Source: Symsagittifera roscoffensis (Eukaryota > Xenacoelomorpha > Acoela > Convolutidae). Taken from it: DNA of 64,000 bases. The stretch is from NCBI RefSeq assembly GCF_963678635.1, contig NC_087062.1, positions 8,296,193 through 8,360,192 on the forward strand, in the 5' to 3' direction. The notes under the pieces are model-generated. The model searched no databases and was not told the origin of the DNA. It saw nothing but the letters and a program-made list of their open reading frames with translations. How positions within the stretch are numbered: the stretch's first letter is position 1; every line of letters starts with the position of its first letter. The translations under genes were made by a program, and so were the position numbers. Below, one piece after another: positions 11,101 through 23,100 of the stretch.

Positions 11101-14100
11101 CTTGATTTTTTTCCAGTTTTTTTTTGCAACAAAACAGTTCTATTTTTTGCGTTGTTTTCCAAGGAAACTGAAAAAAGAGGCAGAAGAATACGAGGCACAG
11201 GTGAACAAATTAAACCAACTGGCGGCTGAAGTTGACCTCACTGACAGCAGAAGATGCGAAGAGATTGAACGTGTTCTGCAAAAACTACAAAATCAGGTTC
11301 TGTTATTTTAAAGATTTACATGCGTTTCCTTTTTTAGCAGTCGAATCAGATACTCATCTAGTGTTTGGAAAAAAACATCAGATAGTTTTCACACCTTTGG
11401 CAGAACTAACCCATGTGCGCAGCTCTCCGCAAATTGTAAAAAAGCCAAATTTTAGCATCTAACGTTTAGGGGAGATTGCGTTGTTGTTTTTTGCAGGCTT
11501 AGAGGGCCGGCAATTTTAGTTTAACATGGGCGCCGTTGTGGTGCTAAATCCATATCAATTTTTTCCAATGAGCCAAAAACTTTATTCCCTCGCGGCCAGG
11601 GGCGGATCAAGGATTTTCTCGAGGGTTGGGGGGAAAATTTGTGGACTTTTTTTAGGTCGACCAAAGTGATTTTCTGAGCTCTCCTAAATCACTATAAAGA
11701 CAGCGTTTTGGCCAAAATTTTGCGCCGAAAGCAAAATTTTGAAAAACAAACAGGTCAAAAAAGACATTTTTAGGCACTTTCTGGTAATTTTGACCAATAA
11801 TTGCGTTTTTTCGGCGCGCGATCCTGACTCAAAATTAGTTACATTGGTGCCAAAAGCGCCTTTCGAAAAAATTTGAGGCTGGTCAGCCAAAAACGGATGT
11901 CGTAAATTACATCAAAGGGGGAACCCTTCGGAAAAATTTGGCAACCAGAATTGAAAAACTATCCCCCCGCCCCTCGCCCTCTCTCCCCGCCCCCTCCTTC
12001 TCAGCACGCTACTGGTCATGTATTTTTTAGATCACACATATATGAAATTAATTACTTTTTAGGAAGATAGTATGGTCTCAAATAAGACAGTCGGCGACAT
12101 CCAGGGACCCTGGCGTGGACCTCCGACACGACTTAAACGAGCGTTGGACGACAAAAATGTTGCCGAGTTCGCGTTTGCGCGAGAAGATTTGAGACGAATT
12201 ACGAATGAAATTGCCGCGCTAGCTGCACGATCGATGCCGAACTCTGAGGATGAGGATATTTTGGATTTAAAACCAGGTGGAAGTCATAACCTGGATGGGA
12301 GCAAGGAGCCCGATTCGGCTAAGCTGGCAAGATCAGCTCAGCTGATGCTGTCGGCTACTAACGCAATAGGTTTGTATTGCCGTTCCAATTGGCCTAATTT
12401 CGTTTTGCAGAACTTGCAAAATGATGCAGTTGATAACATTCTACGATGTAGATCAAAATTCGTTTTTACAGTGAAAAACCCAAATCCAACTTTAGAATCT
12501 TACGTTTAAAAGTGAAGTCGTTTTCTGCAAATCGAAATCAAGCTAGTATATGGGAACAATTGCGACGTGAGCGACCATTTTGGCCACGACTCAATTCTTA
12601 TATTTGCTCAGAAAAAAAAAACAAAATTGAAATTCGGTATTTAGAAGATGCGAAGTTGGATATATCTGAGGAACAAGGGGCCCTCTGGGCCGTGAGAGCC
12701 AATTGCTGTTTCGACCAAATAGACAATCTGCTGTCTGCACAAACGATATCTGACCTGACTTCCATCTCAAATGCAATCACAAAAGGGGATGTGTCGTTTT
12801 TGAACGAAAAGATGCCGTCGCTTCAGGCCATTTCAACCACTCAGCTCAAACTGGCCAGCTTGACAGGCCTCAGGTATCAAAAACTTCCCCCCTCCCCCTC
12901 CTCCCCCCTCCTCTAGGTCAGTTTTAAGGTACTGACCTAAAATTGTAGAAAAGACTAAAATGTAGAAAAGTTAGATTCACTATTGTTGCAAGAATTCTAA
13001 TTTAAATATTTTTAGCCTTGAAAACCCTGAAGTCCAAATGTCGTTCTCTAAAGCGACCGAGGAGTTTCAAACAACATCACAGGAGTTACTGAAAAGGATG
13101 AGTCAGCTGCAGTCAGCTGATCTAAACTCGGAGAAGTCGGAAAATGAGAGGCGGAAAGAAAACGCGATGATCAAATTGAGACAATGGGCTTTTCAAGTAA
13201 GACTGCAATTTTTGTTTCCTACTTTTTTGTTCTGTCATTTTTCGAACGCATATTTTTCGAACGCCTTCATCGGCTTAACTCATTACAAAAACGAAGTCGA
13301 ACGCACACGAAATTGAATGAACCATCGGCAGATCTATCTGGTTTTAGTTTTTTATCTTTTGTTTTTTTTCTGGTTAGGTTTATTTCAATTATTTTCTTGT
13401 TAATTGATTATTGTAGCGAATTAGACAACGTAATGGTTTTCTAATCATCGTAAGAAAATCACTTATAATCTATTATAATCGATTAAAAAAGATTTTTGTT
13501 TTCAAAATATATGTTTTTCGTAAATCCAATCCATGAAAATCTATCATTTTCTTGTAAAATATTGTACTTTTTTCAAAACTTAAACCAGAAAAAAAACACT
13601 CGTCCCCATGTTAAACAACCTCCCGTACCTCCTCAATTTATCACCCTTCCCCCTTTCCCGCGCATGCCGTCTCCCTCCCATCGTCATTTCGGAGGGGTGG
13701 AACCAGGTAACCGTGGGAGATTCCCTAGGCGTTGGGGTTAAGTTGGGGTACATTGTGAGGTTGGCGACCAATAATGAAGTCTGCAAGATTTAATAAAACT
13801 TTTGGTATAGCTAAAATAGTTAAAGTAAGTATATTGACATATGTTAGTTCTGGGGATGTTTCAATTTTTTGTATAGTGTAAAATATAAAATTTGCCAATT
13901 ATTATTGAATTACCAATTATAATTATGCCTGCAATTAGCAAGCGTTATCAAATCGGAATAGTTTTTTTGTGATGTGAGCAATTTTTTTTGTAACTTTTTG
14001 ACTTATTCTTGAAAATTGTTAAGTTTTTAACAATAGAGGCGGGAAGAAAACGTATGATCCAGTTGAGACAATGGGACTTTCAAGTAACACTGCAATTTTA

Positions 14101-17100
14101 ATTTTCTACGTTTTTTTTTGTTCTAACATTTTTAGGATTACATTTTCATTGGCGTTACTCCTAAAAAAGAGGAAATCGGAAACACACAAAATTGAACAAA
14201 CCATCGTTAGATCTTCCTGGTTTTAGTTTTTCTGATATTTCGTTTTTTTCCGCCTAGGTTTTTTTTCGATTGTTTTCTTGTTAAATGATTCTTTGAAACT
14301 GCAATTCTTTGAAAAAACGCGATTCAATTTAAAAAATATGTGATATTGAATTAGACATAAAAAATAAATAGCTCAAGGATAAATAGACTATCGGGGTGGA
14401 AATTGGATCACGAAAACAGTTTAAAATTATATGTAAGTCCATTAAAATCGTCAAAAAAGGAATTATTTTTTCTCGAAAGAAATTTGAAATTAAATTGAAA
14501 TTAATCGATTAAAACCAATTTCAAGTAAAATTTGTCGTTTAATCAAATTGTTTCATAATAATTCATTTTCGATCGTTTATACTTGATAGTTTTCAAATTC
14601 TAGAGAGACAGATGAATCTTTTTAAAATTATAATTGAATAATTTTCATTAAATTCCACTGCGGATAACCAAAGATTTTGGAAAAATGCACTTGCAAAATT
14701 TTATAAAATTTGCGGTATAGCTAAAATAGTCTTAAGTTTTCGACTTTTTGTTGTTTTGGGAGGTTTGATTTTTTGGATAGAGTAGAAAAAACAGTTAGCT
14801 ATGCACTGTTTCATTGCCAATTGTAATTATGCCTGCAATTTGCAAGCGTTATCAAATTGTAATTGAATTTGTTTCGGGCTTACAACTTGCTGAACAGAAT
14901 CACTTGAGTCGTTTGATACCCTGGCTTATAAAAAATCAAACTTCTTAGCTTTTCCGTCCCTTTTGGTGTAGAGGTAACAACTAGTCCTAAAACTTCAAAA
15001 ATCTCAGGTTTGAAACTGGCCAAGAATTGTTTTTCTTCCCAAACAGGAAAATTTCCGATAAATTAAAATGTCGGCTTATTGTTTTTCTAACTCTGTTGCG
15101 TCGCCTTAATTTCCACATAACGGAATTGTTTCTGCTTTGAGCAACTTTTCTTGTTTTGTTTTGATTTTTTCTTGACAAGTGTATTTCCCTAACGCTAAAA
15201 TTTTCCTTTTGTTTTGTTTTTTTTCCTTAGTTTTTTTTTTCAATTTCCTTGTGATCTTTGTTCGTTTCTGAAGTTTCTGAATTTTAAAGTTTTGTCTTGT
15301 TTTATCGGCTGAGTGACTTTCTTTTGCGTCATTTCCGCTGAAAAAAAACAGGAAATTTTCCACTGGAAGAAATTGTCGGCTCATTTTTTTCCGCTGATGT
15401 TTCGTCGCCTTATTTTCCACGTGATAAATTTTTCTGCAGTAAGCAGCTTTGGTAATTGATTTTATATTTGAATTAGTCTTGAAAACTGTGGAATCTGAAT
15501 TTTTCCTTCTGTTTTGCTTATCTCTTTTTTCTCCTTTAGTTTCCTTTAGTAACATTTTTTTGTTTTTTTTGTTCATTTAAAGTGTAATTGATGTAAAAAG
15601 TTTTGGCTTATGTTTTATTGGCTTGCTGACCTAATTTTGCGTGGTTTCGAAAAGAGTAATTTTTCATCTTTTGTGCTTTCTTAAAGGAGGTTACTTAAAT
15701 TGTTTTTTTTTTCGAATTATGACGAAACCGGCAACATATCCAAATCGGTCGAAAATAGTTTGACTAAAAATCTGCAGAAGGACGAACCCTGCGCCAAACA
15801 GTGAGAAGGAACTACAGCGAAGGGTGTTTTTTAGCCAATTTTGACCACCTCAAAGATAACCCCAAGTGAAGTGTATCGTGTGAAACCTTTTTCAATCGGG
15901 GTTTGGGTTTTAAAATTGCGCTTTTTTGAAGAAAGCACGCACATTAACGGCAAACTAATAAACATTTTTTACTCTTTGTTCTACCAAAATTGTTGCAGTA
16001 AATTTATAATTCTACAAATGGACAGTTTTGGTGGTTCCCAGCAGATGCATTTCCAGCTGGGGGGTTATGGGCATCTATGTCTTATCTTTTTTAGTCCTTC
16101 CCCCACTTTAAATCACACCGTTGGCCATAAAACCATTAATGTTTCCACACAATTCCAGTGCATTGGGCCATGGCATAATCGGTATTAAAGAAAAATATGG
16201 TTTCAGTTGCGTGACCTTGAACAAATGGTGGAAACAGAATGTGGCTCAGTTTCCTTTCCGGTGGACAAACTGATCACAACTGCCATCACTCAACAAACTT
16301 CAAAATCATTGGGTAAAAATGAGCTTTTTTTGACTTTGTTTCTCAAAATAGTAGGTTTGATTATAATTCGTCGACCGTTGCTGTTATGCTTTTTTTTCAA
16401 ACTCATTCAAAGTTTGCATTTTGTTGGATTCTAAATTTTATACGAAATCTTATTCGAAATTTAGTAACCTCTTTGGTGTCTATTTCAATGCATATATTTT
16501 AGATTTTAATTTATAAACAATAATATGAAACTGATTAAATGATTTTCAGGAATTCCGGACTCAAAATTAAGCTCAGCTGCTAGCTCCGGGAATGACTTGC
16601 AAAGCAACGCGGACAGATTACACGCAGACACTGCACAGCTGAAAAAACTCGTCAATGACGCCTTCAAAAACTGTCCCGACTCTGAACTGAAGAAGAAAGC
16701 CATGAAAGCCATGGGCAATCTGGGACACATAACCGCGGCCATAATTGAAAAGAGTAGAGAGCTCGCAATTGGAACAGGTTTGGTCATTTTTCGTGGAGAA
16801 ATGACATTATTTGAAATCAGGGAAAGTAATTTTTTCTTCTTTTTTTAAATATAATTGGGACTGGAAACTTTCTTCAAACAGCGGGAATTTTCTGCAGAAA
16901 AAATTTCATTTACCAGCAAGCATAATTTTTCCAGAAAATAAAGTTTTACCCACAAAAACAAACTTTTTTATAGCCGAAAAACAATTTTCTGGTTCTAACT
17001 TGCGTTGAAAATAATCATAACGAATGCATGCCAAAATCTACAATTTTCATGAATCACAACTATTATAAATGAGAAATAATTTATACTTTTGTAATAACTT

Positions 17101-20100
17101 TTTGTAGAAAATGGGGAGGAGGGTGCACAGAAGAATCTGCTACGTCAGCTGAGACGAGAGTGGGCAGTGTCTGCTCTTTACCTGTCCAACTTAGCCCAAA
17201 CAGCACCTGGACTGTCCGAGGATCAATCAGACAGTAAGGCTTAAGCTATAGGCTCTTTTCCAGTCCCCCTTTTCAAAATACCGATTTTTATGTTTGTTTT
17301 ACGTGTTATTACGGCTAAATGCATGATGTTACTGTAAAGTATGAAGAACAAATGTGTTCACAGTTGTCGATTTGTTCACAACGCCAAAATTCATTGCATT
17401 TATGACAACGTTAAATAAGCTTTTCAAAATTGAATTTGAAGGGGGGAACTGGAAAAGAGCCAAGCTATATTTTACTAAAACACCTTCTAAATCAGTTCGA
17501 TTCCGGGTCAGGCAAGACAGGAAATTATTCTAGCTTCACTCTTTCTAGCCTACTCAACTAATACCTCCGTTTTCCATAGACTTGCTCCTCAACAAAGACT
17601 TCCTCTTATACAACTCTCAACAAAAGACAACTCGCAACAAAAGACAACTCGCAAGACTTGAGGAAATCGAGTTCTCGCAAAGTTTGAAAATTAATTTATA
17701 ACCTTCGGTATTTTAATTAATACCAGTTTAGTTACGACCATTGGTCGAGATCAACGCAAGTCAGTTGTCCTTTTTCCGAGTGATTACAATTGGACTGATG
17801 AAACAATCTTCGTCGCATTTCTCTAATTTTATTATGTGCCCTTCTTTTTCCATTCTTCTTAACTCTTCGTTCACTGCCGCGAGTAGGTGGAGTGGTACTC
17901 TTCTCCCTTTAGACTGTATTGGTTTAAAAGGTGTATGAAAATGGGTTACCTTCCGATCGTTGGGTATTTTTCCCACTCTAGTAAATAGGTTCTTAAACTC
18001 GTTAAAAATGTTGTCTGAAAATGGGGGTAAGTTTTTGTACTCACTCTTGGGTGTAGGTTGATTGACCATACAGATTGGTTGGGGACATTTCCTCTGTGAA
18101 ATTTCTATGCCCAGTTTGGGTAAGTTGTCGTTTCCCAGTATATTACGTTCGTGTCCGCCGGTTATGAAGAAAGGTGTTTCGTCGCTGATCCACCCATTGG
18201 ACTGTGTTCTGACAATTATTTTTCCCAATATATTGATCGTATCGTTCGTGAATCCGCAGTATAGTTCTTTTATTCTTTTCTCCACTGGGTGTATCTTGAG
18301 GTTTGGGTATCTTAGTTTAATTTCGTGTAGGACATTCTGTTTTAAAAAGCTCACCGGGCTTGCTGAATCTACCGGTATGTTCATATTTACAATCGAATCC
18401 CAGCCGATTCCTAGGTTCAGGAGTTTCTTTGTTTCAAGACCATTATTGTCGTAAATAGTTCTGACACTCAACACCGAGAAGTCGTCATCGTCACTCTGTC
18501 CGTACTCATTCCATGCATTTATCACATCGCATGATTCTCTTTCTTCCATATTCGAATTTTCCAGAGGTGTGTATGTACAATTCTCAGTATTTACGAAATT
18601 ATTTGATACATTATTTACAGTTGGTCTCTTGTTGCGTGATTTACATAATTTAGCGAAGTGTCCTTTAAAATTGCAGTTTTTACAGATTATGTCCTTCGCT
18701 GGGCAAACATTTAAGTGCCCTTTTGTAAATGTATTTCCGCATTTCATGCACAAGTTACTCCTTTCGATGTTTAAGCTTGGTTCCTTTTTGATATGATTGT
18801 GGTTACTAAAAGATTTAAAAATTGTCCCGTTGGTCGATGACCGCGACATATTTGTCAATTTCTGGTGGTTAAAATATCCCTTTTCATCGATTAGTGCTTG
18901 GTTAAGAGCTTCCGACGGGCTTATGGTAGCTGAAAGTAGCTTCCTCTGGGTGTCTGTGTTCTTCATATTGCAAATAATGAAGATATCCCTTATCCACTCT
19001 GCTTCGTCTGTCTCCTTTATATTGCACGTGCTAGCTAGGTCCGTCAATGCTCCCCAAAATTGTTCGTAAGATTCACGATCTTTTTGCTTTCGATTCAGTA
19101 ATTTATATCTCTCGAACGTAGTATTGGGCGGTTTGTTAAATGCTGCGTCAAGTAGTGTCCAGAACTCAGAGAACGATATTGCTAAAATCTTGACTCTCGG
19201 GTTCTTTTGGGTAAAAACTCTTTTTCCTTCGCTACCAAGCGCTAAAAATAAGATTGATCGCAGTTTCTTGTCCGCCTCCGTTCTTCTCATTCCGTTGAAT
19301 TTTCTTTTCTCTTCATTGATTCGTTTCTCTTCTGCGGATTCGTACTGTTTCATTGTGCTTTTGTTCCTATTCTCTCTGTTGGCTTTTTCCGCGTCCGACT
19401 CACTGCTTGTCGCCTGTTCTAAAATTGGAATTTGCGTCTCCGGTATTTCGGGTCCATGTAGGCTTTCCAAATCCAGATTTTCTTTCGCGATGATCGCCAA
19501 TTGAAATTGGTCGCTCCATTGGGTCCAGGCATGTGGTGGTTCTAGGGTGTGATTAGGCCAAAAAGGTGGAATTCCACGCACGTTCGAATCATTTGACTGC
19601 GCCATAATAAAGTGTTGTAATACTATGAATCTATGAATAACCTATTAAAATGGTATGTTCAGTATGTACACTAAATGTACATAAGCTTAATAGATAAAAG
19701 AGAATAAAAGGAAGTAGTTGAATTAAGAACGTTAAAAGGACAACTGACTTGCGTTGATCTCGACCAATGGTCGTAACTAAACTGGTATTAATTAAAATAC
19801 CGAAGGTCATTATGACATACTAAAAACAAATCACAACATAGAGAGCTTTGGTTTACGGTCGCCGGCTCTAAATTTTGTTTAAAGTCCTACCCTCTGTTGG
19901 CAAGATTGCAACACGTTATATCAAGTTTCAGCGTGTGATAAGGCCTGTTTTGTTAATCGTTAATCTGCAATTGGGCCGTAGGCCATGCTAGACAGAATAC
20001 GAAGACGTTGAAATTTTGGCGATGATTTTTCTATGCTATCAACCAAATTTTGAAATAAAATGAGAAACGCTTTCAGCAAAGTGATTACTAAATTCCGGTC

Positions 20101-23100
20101 AGACATTGCTTGATTTTAAGATCACCATTTTATAAAATAAGACAGTAAGTTGAAAAAGAAGAGCAAATCATTATAGCCAATTTTTAGAAAATTCTAGAAA
20201 AAAACTATAATACGATAGCGGATGTTGCCTGCATGCTTATGACTCAGACTTCAACGCGTCTCAGTTTTTTTCATACTGTAAGAAAATCATAACAATAATA
20301 TAATAAATTGATTCCAACCTAATGTTACCATTATAATCACAGGGTTCTTATTTACTCGTATGCAAAAATATAGATTTGGAGGAAGCCATTGGGCTGCAAG
20401 AGCCTGTTTTCGCAGACTGTTTTGCACTTGAAATTTTTCTGTTTTTATGATTCTACACTAAAGAGAAACATTTTAAAGTTAACAAAACCCCCGTTACTTA
20501 GATCTTCAAAAAACTATAACTTCTCTGTTATCCAACAAATCCATGAATTTATGATTAAAATTTTTAAATTGTTCCGTCGTGGCTGTTTTGATAAAATTTA
20601 ACCAATTTGGAAAGAAAGTGATGAACATGTTAAAATTTTTTCTGATTTTTATATGCAATTACCTTTTAGTGACAGTTTTTATTTAATGGTCATTTTTGCT
20701 ACGTTTTGCTTTTTCTGTGATCAATCTATCTTATCAGATCATCATCTTAAAATTTCGTTCAAATATCTAAATTTCGAATTGGGCAAACATTTTGACAAAT
20801 AATGCAAAAAAAAATCAGGACTTTTCTGAAAAAATGTGCTGCCGTAATGCCATGAATTTAGTTTTGCAAATTTTCTCTCGAGCTGAAAATTTTTATTGAT
20901 GAATGATTAATTGATCAATCTCTTACAAGGGCCACTTGATTAAATCGGCCTCTTTTGTTCAAAGTTGGTTTTACGCTACAAATGACATCATTTGATATAC
21001 GCCTAATGCTAATAAGTGAGTATCGCTTTTATAACTCACTTCGGCAAAAGTTATCGAAATGTTTAAACGAAAAATTGAAAGTTTTTCGAAAATTATCATC
21101 AATTTTTAGATTCTAATTTTAGATAAATATATATTTAAATAAGACAATTGATATGAATTCCTGCTGCCCGCCCAACTACATAAGTAAAAGGAGCTTGTCA
21201 TGAAACTTCTTAATATAATTTTTTCTTTTAAGACATCGTGGCTCGTCTCAGAGGAGAAGGAATTAACCAGAAAAAGATAAAGCAGTCTGAGATTTCCGAA
21301 GATGAGATCCCGAGAGAAGTTCAAGAAGGCACTCAACGTACGCTCAACTCGGCCAACAACAACCCATTCTTTAAACTGACGCCTGCTGAAAAACCCAGGT
21401 TAATTTAATTGACCCAGGTAAAACCAGGTAAAATTAAATTAAAAACCCCAGATACAATTTTAAACAATAGTTATTTGCGCATCAAGCGCTTAAAAGTAAT
21501 GAACGTAATGAGTACTCTTATATATGTCTTGGTTTTTTTGTGTTTTTTTTTCTAAGAAAAAGTCTTAAAATTTGTTAACGCTCAGTTTTTTTATTGCGGT
21601 TTACCTTGTGGTTTCTTATTAAGTTCATTTCATTTACTTTGTTAAAAGGAAGGCAAACTCCACTATCGAACATCGAAAGTGTAAAGGTCACGAAAAATGT
21701 GATCGACTTCTAGTTTCGATAATGGAAATTAGCTTTAAGATTTCAAAGCGAAAAAAAAAGTGTTACCACTTGATATTAATTTCTCTAACTAGATTAATTC
21801 AATCAAAAAAAGTATAATCAAAAACTGTTTTACAAATTCAAAGAGCTTCAAGGCCGTCTATTTTTTTCTACGAAATCGAAAAGTTTTTTTTTTTCAGTTT
21901 TCTTGTGTTCATTACTGTTTTCCAACAGTCAGTTGGATATGTTTTAAATTTTTATCTTTCTAGAACGTTTACAGAAATATAGCTTGGTATGAATGCTTGA
22001 AATGAAATTATATTGGTGTTTTTCTGGAATTTTTAACATACTGTAATTTTTTTGTCAGTGAGTCGGAAATCCAGAAATTGAGACGCAATGAATTGAAAGA
22101 GAACTTGGCCGACATCATGGAAACGTCCAACATAGCCAGTCAGGAGGCTGGAATGGACCAATTAGGAGAGGAGGGCGAACAGGAGGGGGAAGGGGAGAAT
22201 GGACCACAGTACAAGAACAGAGTTAGAAGGAGGTCGACTATGTTGTCCAGAAGAAACACTCAGACAATATTGGTAAAATTGCTCAAAACATTATTCATGG
22301 ACAAGTAGGTTTCAAATCATGCATACTCACACAGCGAGATTGAGAAACTTTAAATAAATTAGAACTATCTTTTTTAAACTTAATTTTGACATGGCGATCT
22401 TTTAAGTTAAGCTTTTAAAACTATTGAATTAATAAAATTTTTTTATAGAATTGAATTTTGATTGTAATGAAAAAACTGTTGCCTGAAATGAATTTGTCAC
22501 CAAAAAACACGATTCTGCTTTTTATATTTATTTTTGATTTTAAACACATTAATCATCGATATCTTCAAAGACTTTAAATTTAACGCTAAAAGGTTAAAAA
22601 AGAAAATAAGTTAACACTCCTCTAAAAATCGAGACGCGCTGAACTAATAGAGAACTTTGGTAGACATAATGATGACGTCATAGATTTGGACCAAGTTAAC
22701 ATCCTCCCCTCCCCCCATATCCGTTTAGAGTGAGGATGTTAACTTGGTTCTGAATTCGAACTATCAGTAATCTACTGATTTCATATGTAACAAGAATAAG
22801 CAAACTTATTGGCTGACAAAAGATTGGGAGGACGCTATTAGACCTTACGGTCTGTTTTCAAGCGCCTCAAGCAAAAAAAGGTGAATCTAGCGTTATGCGC
22901 GCATAGCAAGATTTGTAGCTGCGCGAAATTATTCTAGCAAGCGGCGGATGGTCTGAAGAAACAAGTGGAGCAGTTCGTGGGACTAGAGGACTGTGAAGGG
23001 ACAGAGAGTGTGAGCAATGCCATGATCTCGGCTGCCAGGAAGCTGGCTCAGCAGATGCACGACCTCGCAGAGTTCACTCAACACCAGCCCCCACTCAAGG

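Larger units (their letters stand above)
17701..19807 (-). mobile_element. 2.1-kb TIR-bounded element carrying Gypsy-like gag-protease ORF
   Basis: Two perfect 74-bp inverted repeats (17701-17774 and 19734-19807) enclose one intact retroelement ORF. The outer ends read ACCTTCGGTATTTTAATTAA. No target-site duplication is evident (flanks ...aatttata and cattatg...). No LTRs, PBS or transposase are present. The ORF stop codon lies inside the left TIR. It could be a nonautonomous TIR transposon that captured a retroelement fragment, or a fold-back rearrangement of a truncated Gypsy copy. It sits in the intron between exons q and r. Confidence 0.75.

Noticed and set aside
15106-15576. 156-codon Lys/Asn-rich minus-strand ORF
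   Set aside because: Lies across a degenerate T-rich tandem repeat; low complexity explains the open frame.
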